Assembly (NCBI GenBank): GCA_934668285.1
Contig: CAKUNB010000015.1
Span: 1-20,379 of the forward strand
Origin: an uncultured Oscillospiraceae bacterium
Lineage (GTDB): Bacteria > Bacillota > Clostridia > Oscillospirales > Oscillospiraceae
Direction of reading: 5' to 3'
DNA length: 20,379 bases
The position numbers and the translations under genes were made by a program. Below, piece by piece: positions 6,501 through 13,802 of this stretch. Under the pieces are notes generated by a model, which was not told the DNA's origin, did not search any database, and worked only from the letters and a program-made list of their open reading frames with translations. Every line of letters begins with the position of its first letter. Position 1 is the stretch's first letter.

Positions 6501-8141
6501 ATGGATACAAAGGCATTGGCAGAACTGTTATTCCCCGACGTGACGACGACGCCGGAGGAGCTGGAGGCGCGCTATCCGCAGCGGGCGCTGCCCGAGGGTG
6601 CGGTGGTAACGCGTATGGCCCCCTCGCCGACCGGCTTTGTCCATCTGGGCAATCTGGTGCAGGGACTGGTCGCCGAGCGAATGGCGCATCAGTCCGGCGG
6701 CGTGCTGTTTTTGCGTGTGGAGGACACCGACGCCAAGCGCGAGGTGCCCGGCGCGGTTGAGGTGCTGATCAATACCCTGCGGCACTACGGCATTTCCTTC
6801 GACGAGGGCGCGACGATCGACGGCGATATGGGCGACTACGGCCCGTACCGCCAGCGGCAGCGCGCGGCGATCTATCATGTTTACGCAAAGCAGCTTGTCC
6901 TACAGGGCGACGCTTACCCCTGCTTCTGCACGGAGGAGGAGCTGACCGCCATGCGCGCCGAGCAGGAGGAGAAAAAGGTCAACTTCGGCTACTACGGCAG
7001 CTACGCCGTCTGGCGCGACCGGCCGATTGAGGACATTCAGGCGGCAATCGCGGCGGGCAAGCCGTGGGTGCTGCGCTTCCGCTCCACCGGCTCGATTGAA
7101 AACAAGTTCAAGTATACCGATCTGGTCAAGGGAGCCTTGACGATCACGGAGAACGACATCGATCAGGTGCTGCTCAAGTCCGACGGCATTCCGACCTATC
7201 ATTTCGCCCATGCGGTGGACGATCATCTGATGCGCACGACGCATGTGGTGCGTGGCGACGAGTGGCTGCCGAGCCTGCCGTTCCACATTCAGCTCTTTAA
7301 GGCGCTGGGCTTCCGGCTGCCGAAGTATGTGCACATCGGCCCGCTGATGAAGATGGACGGCACGTCCAAGCGCAAGCTTTCCAAGCGCAAGGATCCGGAG
7401 CTGGCGCTGACGTACTATAAGGCCGAGGGCTTCCCTGTCCGCGCGGTGTATGAGTACGTGATGACGCTGCTGAACTCCAACTACGAGGACTGGCGCAAGG
7501 CAAATCCTGATGCGCCGTCTGACGACTTCAAGTTCTCCTATAAGAAGCTCAATCCGGCGGGCGCGCTGTTTGACTACGCGAAGCTCTGCGACGTGTCGAA
7601 GAACGAGATTGCGCGGATGGATGCGGAGACGGTCTACACGCTGGTGCTGGAATATGCCCGCGAGTTTGATCCGGACTTTGCCGCCGCACTGGCCGAAAAT
7701 CCGGACTATGCCAAGGCCATTCTGGCCATTGGTCGCGGCGGCAAGAAGCCCCGCAAGGATCTTGCTACGTGGAAGGACGTCAAGCCGTACATGGGCTTCT
7801 TCTACGACGCGTACTTCACGCGCGGGCAGTTTCCGGACTTTGCTCCGGAGGTCATCCGCAGTGCGCTGGAAAAATTCCTCGCCGTCTATTCGCCCGAGGA
7901 CGACGCGCAGGTCTGGTTCGACAAGGTCAAGGCCGTTACGGCGGGGCTGGGCTTTGCGGCGGATATGAAGCTGTATAAGGCGGACCCCTCGGCCTTCCCC
8001 GGCTCGGTGGCGGACGTTTCGACCTTCCTGCGTGTGGCCGTGACGGGCAAGACGAATTCGCCTGATCTGTATACGGTCATGCAGCTGCTGGGCGCGGAGC
8101 GGACGAAGCAGCGCATCCGCGCGGCGATGGAGGAGTTATAA
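6501..8141 (+). CDS. gltX: Glutamyl-tRNA synthetase
   Basis: A 546-residue class I aminoacyl-tRNA synthetase that charges tRNA-Glu with glutamate in the cytoplasm. The first ATP-binding signature is APSPTGFVHLGN (residues 40-51; HLGN stands in for HIGH) and the second is KRKLSKRKD (290-298; KLSKR for KMSKS). Other family marks are FLRVEDTD (70-77), YPCFCTEEEL and HVVRGDEWL. It is longer than the roughly 470-500 residues of the common bacterial enzyme, with about 30 extra residues before the HIGH-like motif and a long C-terminal anticodon-binding region. GAGGT lies eight bases before the ATG. Its TAA stop overlaps the next start codon by one base (TAATG). Whether it also charges tRNA-Gln cannot be judged here. 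Confidence 0.95.
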   Translation: MDTKALAELLFPDVTTTPEELEARYPQRALPEGAVVTRMAPSPTGFVHLGNLVQGLVAERMAHQSGGVLFLRVEDTDAKREVPGAVEVLINTLRHYGISFDEGATIDGDMGDYGPYRQRQRAAIYHVYAKQLVLQGDAYPCFCTEEELTAMRAEQEEKKVNFGYYGSYAVWRDRPIEDIQAAIAAGKPWVLRFRSTGSIENKFKYTDLVKGALTITENDIDQVLLKSDGIPTYHFAHAVDDHLMRTTHVVRGDEWLPSLPFHIQLFKALGFRLPKYVHIGPLMKMDGTSKRKLSKRKDPELALTYYKAEGFPVRAVYEYVMTLLNSNYEDWRKANPDAPSDDFKFSYKKLNPAGALFDYAKLCDVSKNEIARMDAETVYTLVLEYAREFDPDFAAALAENPDYAKAILAIGRGGKKPRKDLATWKDVKPYMGFFYDAYFTRGQFPDFAPEVIRSALEKFLAVYSPEDDAQVWFDKVKAVTAGLGFAADMKLYKADPSAFPGSVADVSTFLRVAVTGKTNSPDLYTVMQLLGAERTKQRIRAAMEEL

Positions 8142-8767
8142 TGTATCGCTTTCTCGATCTTGCCAATGACCCGCGGCGGGCGCATTTTGAATACTTCCGC
8201 ACGATGGCCAGCCCCTATGTTTCCGTCGCCGTGCCCTGCGACATCACGCCGCTGCGGCGGGCGGCCAAGGAGCGCGGCCTGCCGTTCTTCCTGACGCTGC
8301 TGCACACGGCAATCAATGCGGCAAACGACGTGCCGGAGCTGCGGCGCCGCATCAAGGGCGAGCGGGTCGCCGAATACGACCGCTGCCTCAGCTCGCACAC
8401 CGTCGCGCTGCCGGACGGCACGTACTGCTACTGCACGCTCGACTGCGCCATGCCGCTCGACGCGTTCCTGCCCTATGCGCAGGAGCAGGTGGAGTGCGCC
8501 GCCGCTGCGGCGGAGATCGACGACGGAGAGGACCCCGATGAGCTGTATTTCGTCTCGTCGCTGCCGTGGCTGAGCTTTACGGCGCTGTCGCTGCCGGTGC
8601 CGAATCCGCCGGACAGCAATGTCCGCATCACGTTCGGAAAATTCTATGAGCAGGACGGAAAGGTTCTCCTGCCGCTGAATCTGACGGCGCATCACGGCCT
8701 TGCCGATGGGATTCACCTTGCCCGTTTCTATGAGGGCTTTGCTGCTCGCGTCAATAGCCTTGCATAA
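8141..8767 (+). CDS. Chloramphenicol acetyltransferase-like protein (CatA fold)
   Basis: A 208-residue protein matching the classical CAT family in length and order of motifs: RRAHFEYF near the N terminus (13-19), PWLSFTALSLP (142-152) and the catalytic HHGLADG (184-190), where H185 would be the general base and D189 the structural aspartate. Such enzymes acetylate chloramphenicol with acetyl-CoA in the cytoplasm, but chromosomal relatives may act on other hydroxyl acceptors. The start codon overlaps the gltX stop by one base, and GGAGGAG lies five bases upstream inside gltX, so translation is coupled. A terminator follows. Nothing nearby suggests recent transfer such as an insertion sequence. 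Resistance is not proven by sequence. Confidence 0.85.
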   Translation: MYRFLDLANDPRRAHFEYFRTMASPYVSVAVPCDITPLRRAAKERGLPFFLTLLHTAINAANDVPELRRRIKGERVAEYDRCLSSHTVALPDGTYCYCTLDCAMPLDAFLPYAQEQVECAAAAAEIDDGEDPDELYFVSSLPWLSFTALSLPVPNPPDSNVRITFGKFYEQDGKVLLPLNLTAHHGLADGIHLARFYEGFAARVNSLA

Positions 8768-8771
8768 GGAC

Positions 8772-8798
8772 GAAGGGACCGCGTTTTGCGGTCCCTTC
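8772..8798 (+). terminator. Stem-loop ending the gltX-CAT operon
   Basis: A perfect 11-bp stem (8772-8782 with 8788-8798) with loop GTTTT. The following bases ATTGTGT give only a weak T-tail. The central 25 bases recur exactly at 9490-9514. Confidence 0.75.
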
Positions 8799-8880
8799 AT
8801 TGTGTCCAAAAACGACCGTTCTTGTCATTGCGATGCCGCTTCGTAAAATGGAATAAATATTAGTAAGATAAAGAAAAGTC

Positions 8881-8909
8881 TTGAAAACGGAAGCCTGTTA
8901 GGTTATAAT
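8881..8909 (+). promoter_or_regulatory. Promoter of the two-helix membrane protein gene
   Basis: TTGAAA (8881-8886) and perfect TATAAT (8904-8909), 17 bp apart, lie about 60 bases before the ATG at 8972, inside a locally AT-rich stretch. Confidence 0.85.
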
Positions 8910-8971
8910 ATATATATGCTGGCGGACAGAAGCCTGCCGGAACAGAGAATAGAAAAAATGGAGGAGAAAAA

Positions 8972-9442
8972 ATGAACGAACGAGGAAACCTGCTGGTTTC
9001 GACCCGGAGCGGTGCTGCGGGAAGAAAGCTGACCATCTGCATTTGCGGAGCCATTCTGGCAATTGCCGGAATCATTATCCTGCTGACCCCGGAAGCTTTT
9101 CACGCACTCAGCCGCCGCAACTACCACCTGATCTCGCTTCTGTGCGGTGTTGCAGCGATCGCTGTTGCCGCGTATTTTATTCTAGTGGCGTTTCTGGGCG
9201 GACGCTCCTACTGCGAGATCTATGAAAACGTCGTCACGGGCATGACCGCCCTGAGCCGCAATCAACCCAATGCGCCGATGCAGAACTTTGAAGTCAAGTA
9301 CAGCGATATCAACAATGTGACGGATACAGGAAAGCGTATTTGCATCTACACGCCGTATGCCGTTTATGAGGTCTTGGCGATGAAGAATTGTCAGGAAGCT
9401 GTGCGGGCGATCCGCGCAAGAATGGCCGGCGCGGCGAAATGA
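8972..9442 (+). CDS. Hypothetical two-helix membrane protein with small C-terminal domain
   Basis: A 156-residue protein I do not recognise. Two hydrophobic segments (about 19-39 and 51-75) are joined by a short loop rich in polar residues. A C-terminal soluble region of about 75 residues follows, with alternating beta-like strands (EIYENVVTGM, FEVKYSDINNV, ICIYTPYAVYEV) and a final basic helix. The strand pattern and the Y-x-D-I-x-x-V motif resemble bacterial PH-like domains placed after membrane hairpins, but this is only a structural impression. GGAGGAG lies just before the ATG. It has its own promoter and is flanked on both sides by copies of the same stem-loop, so it is a single-gene transcript. 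Confidence 0.8.
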   Translation: MNERGNLLVSTRSGAAGRKLTICICGAILAIAGIIILLTPEAFHALSRRNYHLISLLCGVAAIAVAAYFILVAFLGGRSYCEIYENVVTGMTALSRNQPNAPMQNFEVKYSDINNVTDTGKRICIYTPYAVYEVLAMKNCQEAVRAIRARMAGAAK

Positions 9443-9487
9443 TCCCTGCCGCGAGAGCGCACGGCTGCGGACGGCACTAAGCTGAAA

Positions 9488-9526
9488 TCAAGGGACCGCG
9501 TTTTGCGGTCCCTTGATATTTTTCTT
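9488..9526. terminator. Shared bidirectional terminator between the membrane protein gene and adenine deaminase
   Basis: A perfect 12-bp stem (9488-9499 with 9505-9516), loop GTTTT, then TATTTTTCTTTTT on the plus strand, which is strong for the upstream gene. On the minus strand it lies directly after the adenine deaminase stop and is followed by a shorter T-run. Its core duplicates that at 8773-8797. Confidence 0.88.
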
Positions 9527-9527
9527 T

Positions 9528-11276
9528 TTACTTTTCTTCGGGTGCTTCGGCTTCGACGGGGGTGAAGCGGAAGTTGACGACGTCAAACAGACCGCGGTCG
9601 GTGAGCTTCAGCTCCGGAATGACCGGCAGCGACATGAAGCACAGCGTCATGACCGGCTCGACCTCGCCTGCGATGCCCAGCTCATGGAACGCCGCCTCGT
9701 GAATGGCCGTCAGCTTTTCATCGACCCAGCGGCCGCTCTGGTCGCTCATCAGGCCCGCGACCGGCATCGGCATCCGCTCGATCACCTTGCCGTCACGCAC
9801 AAGGACGATACCGCCCTCCTGCTCGGCGAGCGCCTCGACGGCGCAGGCCATCTCGTCGTCGTTCACGCCTACGGTGATGATGTTGTGCGAATCGTGCGCC
9901 ACGGAGAGCGCGACCGCGCCGTGCTGAATCCCGTAGCCGCCGAGCAGCGCCACGGCGACGTTGCCGGTGCACTTGTGCCGCTCCACGACCGCGACCTTGA
10001 CGATATCGACCGCCGGATCGCGGACGAAGTCGCCGTTTTCGTCGCGGCTGATGCGCGCGATGCGATTTTCGGACACCACGCCGCCGGGAACAAGCTGGAT
10101 GACGTGCGCATAGTCGCTCTTGAGCGGCAGGCGCAGGCGGTCGACGGAGAAATCCTCCAAATGGACACTGCCCTTGACGGCGGAGATGTCGTGGCGGTGA
10201 ACCTCCGGCAAATAGGTGTTATCAATGGAGCAGAGCTTTCCCTGCAACCAGACCTTATGAACATGGAATTCCTTCAGGTCGTCGAGCAGCACGATGTCTG
10301 CCCGCAGACCGGGGGCGATCGCGCCGCGATCATTCAAATGCCAGCATTCGGCGGCGTTGAGCGTCGCCATGCGGATGGCGCTGACGGGGTCGAGGCCTTC
10401 CTCTACGCAGATGCGCAGATGGTTGTCGATGTGGCCCTCGCTGAAAATCGTTTTCGGCTGCCGGTCGTCCGAGCACAGGACGCAGCGGCGGCTGTTTTCC
10501 GGCGTAACGCCCTTGAGCAGCGGGCGCAGATCGTGGCACGCCGAGCCTTGCCGCAGCAGGACGTACATACCGCACGAGATGCGTGCCTGCATTTCCTCGA
10601 CCGTGGCGCATTCGTGGTCGCCGCGGATGCCGGGGGCGCTGTAGGCGTTGAGGCTCTTGCCCATGACCGTGGGTGCGTGGCCGTCGATGAGCTTGCCCTC
10701 GTTGATCGCGACGAGCAGCTTGTCAAGCACGGCATCGTCCGCGCCGACGACACCGACATAGTTCATGAACTCGCCAAGGCCGAGGATGTTCTCCCGCGTG
10801 ATCGGTTCGCGCATCTGCTCGGCGTCGATGATCGCGCCGGAGGTTTCAAACGGCGTGGCCGGAACGCAGGAGGGGAGCATGAATTTGATGTCCAGCGCCG
10901 CATCCTTTGCGGCCTCCATCATGTAGTCGAGGCCCGTGATGCCGCAGACGTTGACGATCTCATGCGGGTCGGCGATGATCGTCGCCGCGCCGTGCGGGAC
11001 AAGCAGGCGGCTGATCTGCTCTGGAGTAACGTAAGAGGATTCGATGTGAATGTGGCTGTCAATAAAGCCGGGGGCGGCGTAGCGGCCCTCCGCGTCTACG
11101 ACCTCAAGGCCCTCATAGCTGCCGACACCGGCGATTTTTCCGTCGCACAGCGCGATGTCACCCTCACGGATCGTACCGGAGTAAACGTCCACAACGCGGC
11201 AGTTCTTAATAACAACATCTGCGGGCACCCGCCCGGCGGCAACGTCGATCAGTTTCTTCAGTTCCTGTTTCGTCAT
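9528..11276 (-). CDS. ade: Adenine deaminase
   Basis: A 582-residue metal-dependent amidohydrolase converting adenine to hypoxanthine and ammonia in purine salvage (cytoplasmic). Metal-binding and family motifs are in order: PGFIDSHIHIESS (69-81, with H75 and H77), DPHE (103-106), DGH (198-200), RGDHE (218-222), CSDDRQP (268-274) and the C-terminal AHDSHN segment characteristic of this enzyme. Length is normal for the family. The start was placed at ATG 11276 (MTKQELKKL), with AAAGGAG upstream at slightly long spacing (11 bases). A TATATT box on the minus strand near 11304-11312 may be its -10; no convincing -35 was found. The leader is too short for a purine riboswitch. It is transcribed alone, convergent with the preceding gene. 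Confidence 0.95.
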   Translation of the reverse strand: MTKQELKKLIDVAAGRVPADVVIKNCRVVDVYSGTIREGDIALCDGKIAGVGSYEGLEVVDAEGRYAAPGFIDSHIHIESSYVTPEQISRLLVPHGAATIIADPHEIVNVCGITGLDYMMEAAKDAALDIKFMLPSCVPATPFETSGAIIDAEQMREPITRENILGLGEFMNYVGVVGADDAVLDKLLVAINEGKLIDGHAPTVMGKSLNAYSAPGIRGDHECATVEEMQARISCGMYVLLRQGSACHDLRPLLKGVTPENSRRCVLCSDDRQPKTIFSEGHIDNHLRICVEEGLDPVSAIRMATLNAAECWHLNDRGAIAPGLRADIVLLDDLKEFHVHKVWLQGKLCSIDNTYLPEVHRHDISAVKGSVHLEDFSVDRLRLPLKSDYAHVIQLVPGGVVSENRIARISRDENGDFVRDPAVDIVKVAVVERHKCTGNVAVALLGGYGIQHGAVALSVAHDSHNIITVGVNDDEMACAVEALAEQEGGIVLVRDGKVIERMPMPVAGLMSDQSGRWVDEKLTAIHEAAFHELGIAGEVEPVMTLCFMSLPVIPELKLTDRGLFDVVNFRFTPVEAEAPEEK

Positions 11277-11686
11277 GCTTCGCAGCACTCCTTTCGTCTT
11301 TCCTATAATATAGCACAAGGAACCGGCTGCGTGTACAAAAATTTTTAGCGGCTCGGAACTTTCAGCAGAACTGACAAAAAGTCAAGGACGAACCGGCAAA
11401 CGCCACAGGTTTATTTGTGCGTTTTGGCACTTTTTCCTGCTGCACAAAGGAAACCGCGAACGATAGGAGGAAAAACAGTCAGGTTAGAAAATCTTGTTAC
11501 AGAACAAAGCGGGAGGGAAGGCGGGCGGCGGTTGTTACCCGAACCTAACAATTTTTTTGGTCGTCCGCCGATGCGCGATGCGGCCCTCCGACGAAGGACT
11601 TTCTGCGCGGATTTGAAAATTCTCCTTTACAGAACCGCGAACATCGGTTATACTATATGCGATAAAATTCGGATGGAGCAAGTAAC
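11277..11686. other. 410-nt intergenic region between ade and prfB
   Basis: The minus-strand ade -10 candidate lies at the left edge and the prfB promoter at the right. Between them the plus strand holds several structures with no gene: a hairpin of 5+7 bp (11408-11420 with 11442-11455, small internal bulge), an isolated AGGAGG near 11466 with no start codon at usable distance, and a short terminator-like hairpin (11532-11537 with 11546-11551) followed by seven T residues. A 91-codon open frame covers part of this but looks non-coding. No riboswitch family was recognised. This could be a leader or small RNA. Confidence 0.45.
11626..11654 (+). promoter_or_regulatory. prfB promoter
   Basis: TTTACA (11626-11631) and TATACT (11649-11654) with exactly 17 bp between them. 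The implied transcript starts about 25 bases before the ATG at 11687. Confidence 0.8.
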
Positions 11687-12811
11687 ATGATCGAATTTGA
11701 AGAATACAAGGGAAAGCTGAACGACCTCAAGCCGAAGCTGGAGGAGCTGAAGGCGGCGTTTTTGCCGCAGAGCCTGCTCGACGAGCTGGAGCGGCTGCAC
11801 GCCATGGCCGAGGCGCCGGGCTTCTGGGACGATCCGGCCCGTTCGCAGAAGGCCGTGATGCGGACAAAGACGCTCGAGGCCAAGCGCGACCGCTTCCACG
11901 CCATGACCTCCGGCTGGGATGATTTAATGACCATCTGCGAGATGGCTTTGGAGGAAAACGACGACTCCATGCTGCCCGAGCTGACCGAGGGCTACGCCAA
12001 GCTCGAGCGCGAGATGGAGGAGGCGCGGCTGGAAACGCTGCTCAAGGGCGAGTACGACGGCAACAACGCCATCGTTTCCTTCCAGGCGGGCGCGGGCGGC
12101 ACCGAGGCGCAGGACTGGGCGCAGATGCTCTACCGCATGTACACCCGCTGGGTCGAGGCCCACGGGCTGAGCTATAAGATTCTCGACTACCTCGACGGCG
12201 ACGAGGCGGGCATCAAGTCTGCCAGCATCCTCGTTGAGGGCGACAATGCCTACGGCTTCCTGAAAAGCGAGAACGGCGTTCACCGGCTGGTGCGCGTCTC
12301 GCCGTTCGACGCCAACGCGCGGCGGCAGACGTCGTTTGCGGCAGTGGAGGTCATTCCGGAGATCGCCGACGACTCCAAGGACGTGGAAATTCGCCCCGAG
12401 GACATTGAAATGCAGGTCTACCGTTCCTCCGGCGCGGGCGGCCAGCATATCAACAAGACCTCCTCGGCCGTGCGCCTGATTCATAAGCCGACCGGCATCG
12501 TCGTCGCCTGCCAGACGCAGCGCGACCAGTTCCAGAACAAGGAAACCTGCATGCGCATGCTGCGCTCGAAGCTCATCGAGATCAAGGAGCGCGAGCATCT
12601 GGACAAGATTTCCGACATCAAGGGCACGCAGATGAAGATCGAGTGGGGCAGCCAGATCCGCAACTATGTTTTCATGCCCTACACGCTCGTCAAGGACACC
12701 CGCACCGGCTTTGAAACGACCAATATCAACGCCGTGATGGACGGCGGGATCGACGGCTTCATCAACGCCTACCTGACCTGCGCCGCGACCGGCACGTGGG
12801 TGACAAAATAA
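11687..12811 (+). CDS. prfB: Peptide chain release factor 2, no programmed frameshift
   Basis: A 374-residue class I release factor that reads UAA and UGA and triggers peptide release on the ribosome. The stop-codon-recognising tripeptide SPF is at 205-207, marking RF2 rather than RF1 (which has PxT). The catalytic GGQ is at 251-253 inside SSGAGGQHINKTSSAVR. The frame is continuous from the ATG at 11687 through the region near codon 26, where many bacterial prfB genes carry an in-frame UGA and +1 frameshift. Here that site reads as ordinary codons (KAAFLPQSL). GGAG lies eight bases before the start. It has its own promoter; no strong terminator follows before secG. Confidence 0.96.
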   Translation: MIEFEEYKGKLNDLKPKLEELKAAFLPQSLLDELERLHAMAEAPGFWDDPARSQKAVMRTKTLEAKRDRFHAMTSGWDDLMTICEMALEENDDSMLPELTEGYAKLEREMEEARLETLLKGEYDGNNAIVSFQAGAGGTEAQDWAQMLYRMYTRWVEAHGLSYKILDYLDGDEAGIKSASILVEGDNAYGFLKSENGVHRLVRVSPFDANARRQTSFAAVEVIPEIADDSKDVEIRPEDIEMQVYRSSGAGGQHINKTSSAVRLIHKPTGIVVACQTQRDQFQNKETCMRMLRSKLIEIKEREHLDKISDIKGTQMKIEWGSQIRNYVFMPYTLVKDTRTGFETTNINAVMDGGIDGFINAYLTCAATGTWVTK

Positions 12812-12834
12812 TCGGGAAAGCCGCAAAAAAGTGC

Positions 12835-12863
12835 TTGAAATAATCGAATCCTTGTGATAAAAT
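12835..12863 (+). promoter_or_regulatory. secG promoter
   Basis: TTGAAA (12835-12840) and TAAAAT (12858-12863) with a 17-bp spacer. The leader to the secG start is about 125 nt. Confidence 0.8.
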
Positions 12864-12901
12864 CATCAGTACTGTGTGCATATGCGTTCGTACAGAACTT
12901 T

Positions 12902-12939
12902 GAAGCCTCCGCGCCGCCGCGTGGCCGAGCCGGAGCTTC
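12902..12939 (+). other. Hairpin in the secG leader
   Basis: GAAGCCTCCG (12902-12911) pairs with CGGAGCTTC (12931-12939) apart from one bulged C, enclosing a GC-rich 19-nt loop. It is followed by CCTTAAAAATTT. It lies mid-leader; function is unknown. Confidence 0.4.
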
Positions 12940-12995
12940 CCTTAAAAATTTCGGCGTGCCGCCTGCCGTAAGCGCGGTGACATATGGAGGGTAAA

Positions 12996-13241
12996 ATGGG
13001 TGCTTTAAGAATCGTTCTTCTGGTTTGCCAGATGATTTCCTGCGTCGCTCTGACGCTGATCGTTATGATGCAGTCCAGCAAAGAGGACGGCCTCGGCGCA
13101 ATCGCCGGCAATTCCGAGAACTATTTCGGCAAGGGCAAGGGTGCTTCCAGAGACGCGAAGCTCGCGCGCGCGACCAAGTGGATTGCCGCAGCGTTCGTTC
13201 TGCTGACGCTGTTTGTCTCCCTGCTGTACACCGCAGCATAA
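12996..13241 (+). CDS. secG: Preprotein translocase subunit SecG
   Basis: An 81-residue membrane protein of the SecYEG translocation channel. Two hydrophobic helices (about 3-24 and 61-79) flank a cytoplasmic loop with the family pattern MMQSSKEDGLGAIAGNSENYFGK-type residues, ending in a basic segment before helix 2. The start was chosen at ATG 12996 rather than the in-frame ATG at 12984, because the GGAGGG ribosome binding site (12986-12991) lies between them, five bases before 12996. It has its own promoter and a strong terminator, so it is a single-gene transcript. It is the last host gene before the phage module. Confidence 0.93.
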   Translation: MGALRIVLLVCQMISCVALTLIVMMQSSKEDGLGAIAGNSENYFGKGKGASRDAKLARATKWIAAAFVLLTLFVSLLYTAA

Positions 13242-13257
13242 GCTACGAGAACGTGAA

Positions 13258-13291
13258 CAGGCCGCCTCATATCGAGGCGGCCTGCTTTTTT
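13258..13291 (+). terminator. secG terminator
   Basis: A perfect 11-bp stem (13258-13268 with 13274-13284), 5-nt loop, then C and six T residues. A diverged second copy lies at 13578-13610. Confidence 0.92.
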
Positions 13292-13577
13292 GCTTTGTGC
13301 ATAGTGAATGGTGAATAAAATAAATAGGTGTGCCTTCGGCACGGATTGAAATTCCGCTGCGGCGGGGGGGCGGGCGCTCGGTGAGCGCCCTTGCGGCGTG
13401 TAACGATGCTTTTTGCCGCTTGTCCCAATTATATGAATTGCGGAAGTGCCAGCGCGGCGGGGTGGGGGCACCCCGCCCTACGCATCGTGGGGGTGTGCCG
13501 TGTGGGAGACGGGGGGGACGGATCGCCACGTCGCTTCACTCCTCGCAATGACAAGATGAGTAGTTCTTTGATGCGCG
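13292..13577. repeat. Gene-free hairpin-rich segment, likely dispersed intergenic repeat
   Basis: No coding frame here is credible. The segment holds three GC-rich hairpins: GTGCC-TTC-GGCAC (13330-13342), an 8-bp stem (13372-13379 with 13383-13390) and a 9-bp stem (13456-13464 with 13469-13477). It ends with a sequence of the TCGCAATGACAAGA kind (13543-13556) that recurs inverted at 8820-8833. This composition resembles repetitive extragenic elements of gut Clostridia, judged by recall only. Confidence 0.5.
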
Positions 13578-13610
13578 CAGGCTGTCTCATAGCGAGATGG
13601 CCTGCTTTTT
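13578..13610 (+). terminator. Diverged second copy of the secG terminator
   Basis: An 11-bp stem (13578-13588 with 13594-13604) with two G-T pairs, the same loop length, then C and five T residues. It matches the hairpin at 13258 at most positions, 320 bases further on. Confidence 0.8.
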
Positions 13611-13654
13611 GACTATTGCGGAATTTTGAGAAAAGAGGAGGTGGGCTGGGGGGA

Positions 13655-13690
13655 TTTTTGCTGCTGCGGCGGTTTTTTTGCTGCTGCGGC
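13655..13690 (+). repeat. Two direct copies of a 16-nt unit
   Basis: TTTTTGCTGCTGCGGC occurs at 13655-13670 and 13675-13690, a 20-base period, followed by a third T-run. It lies in the gap before the phage terminase genes and is not coding by any credible frame. Confidence 0.75.
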
Positions 13691-13739
13691 AGATTTTTTT
13701 TGCTTTGTTGCACAATTCGGGTTCATTTTGACGGATTTT

Positions 13740-13766
13740 ACGCCTCTGGTTGAGAGGCGTTTTTTT
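13740..13766 (+). terminator. Terminator just upstream of the phage module
   Basis: A perfect 8-bp stem (13740-13747 with 13753-13760), loop GGTTG, with seven T residues from 13760. It ends only 36 bases before the small terminase start, so it insulates the phage genes from upstream reading or is a site of antitermination. No good promoter was found between it and the gene. Confidence 0.85.
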
Positions 13767-13802
13767 CTGCGCTTCTACACTGATTCTGAGGGGATGATGG
13801 AA

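Noticed and set aside
11277..11320. Purine riboswitch for ade
   Set aside because: The leader implied by the likely -10 is only about 25 bases, and no purine aptamer pattern was found on the minus strand.
9513..11348. A 611-codon plus-strand open frame opposite adenine deaminase
   Set aside because: The minus strand encodes adenine deaminase with all motifs. The opposite frame has the Asp/Ala/Val/Arg-rich composition of a mirror frame and no start signals.
11415..11690. A 91-codon open frame before prfB ending in ATGA
   Set aside because: Low-complexity basic composition, no ribosome binding site for its first ATG, and overlap with the terminator-like hairpin and the prfB promoter suggest chance.
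13292..13802. tRNA, tmRNA or integrase gene marking the prophage edge
   Set aside because: No cloverleaf, tmRNA pattern or recombinase frame could be made out in this gap on either strand.
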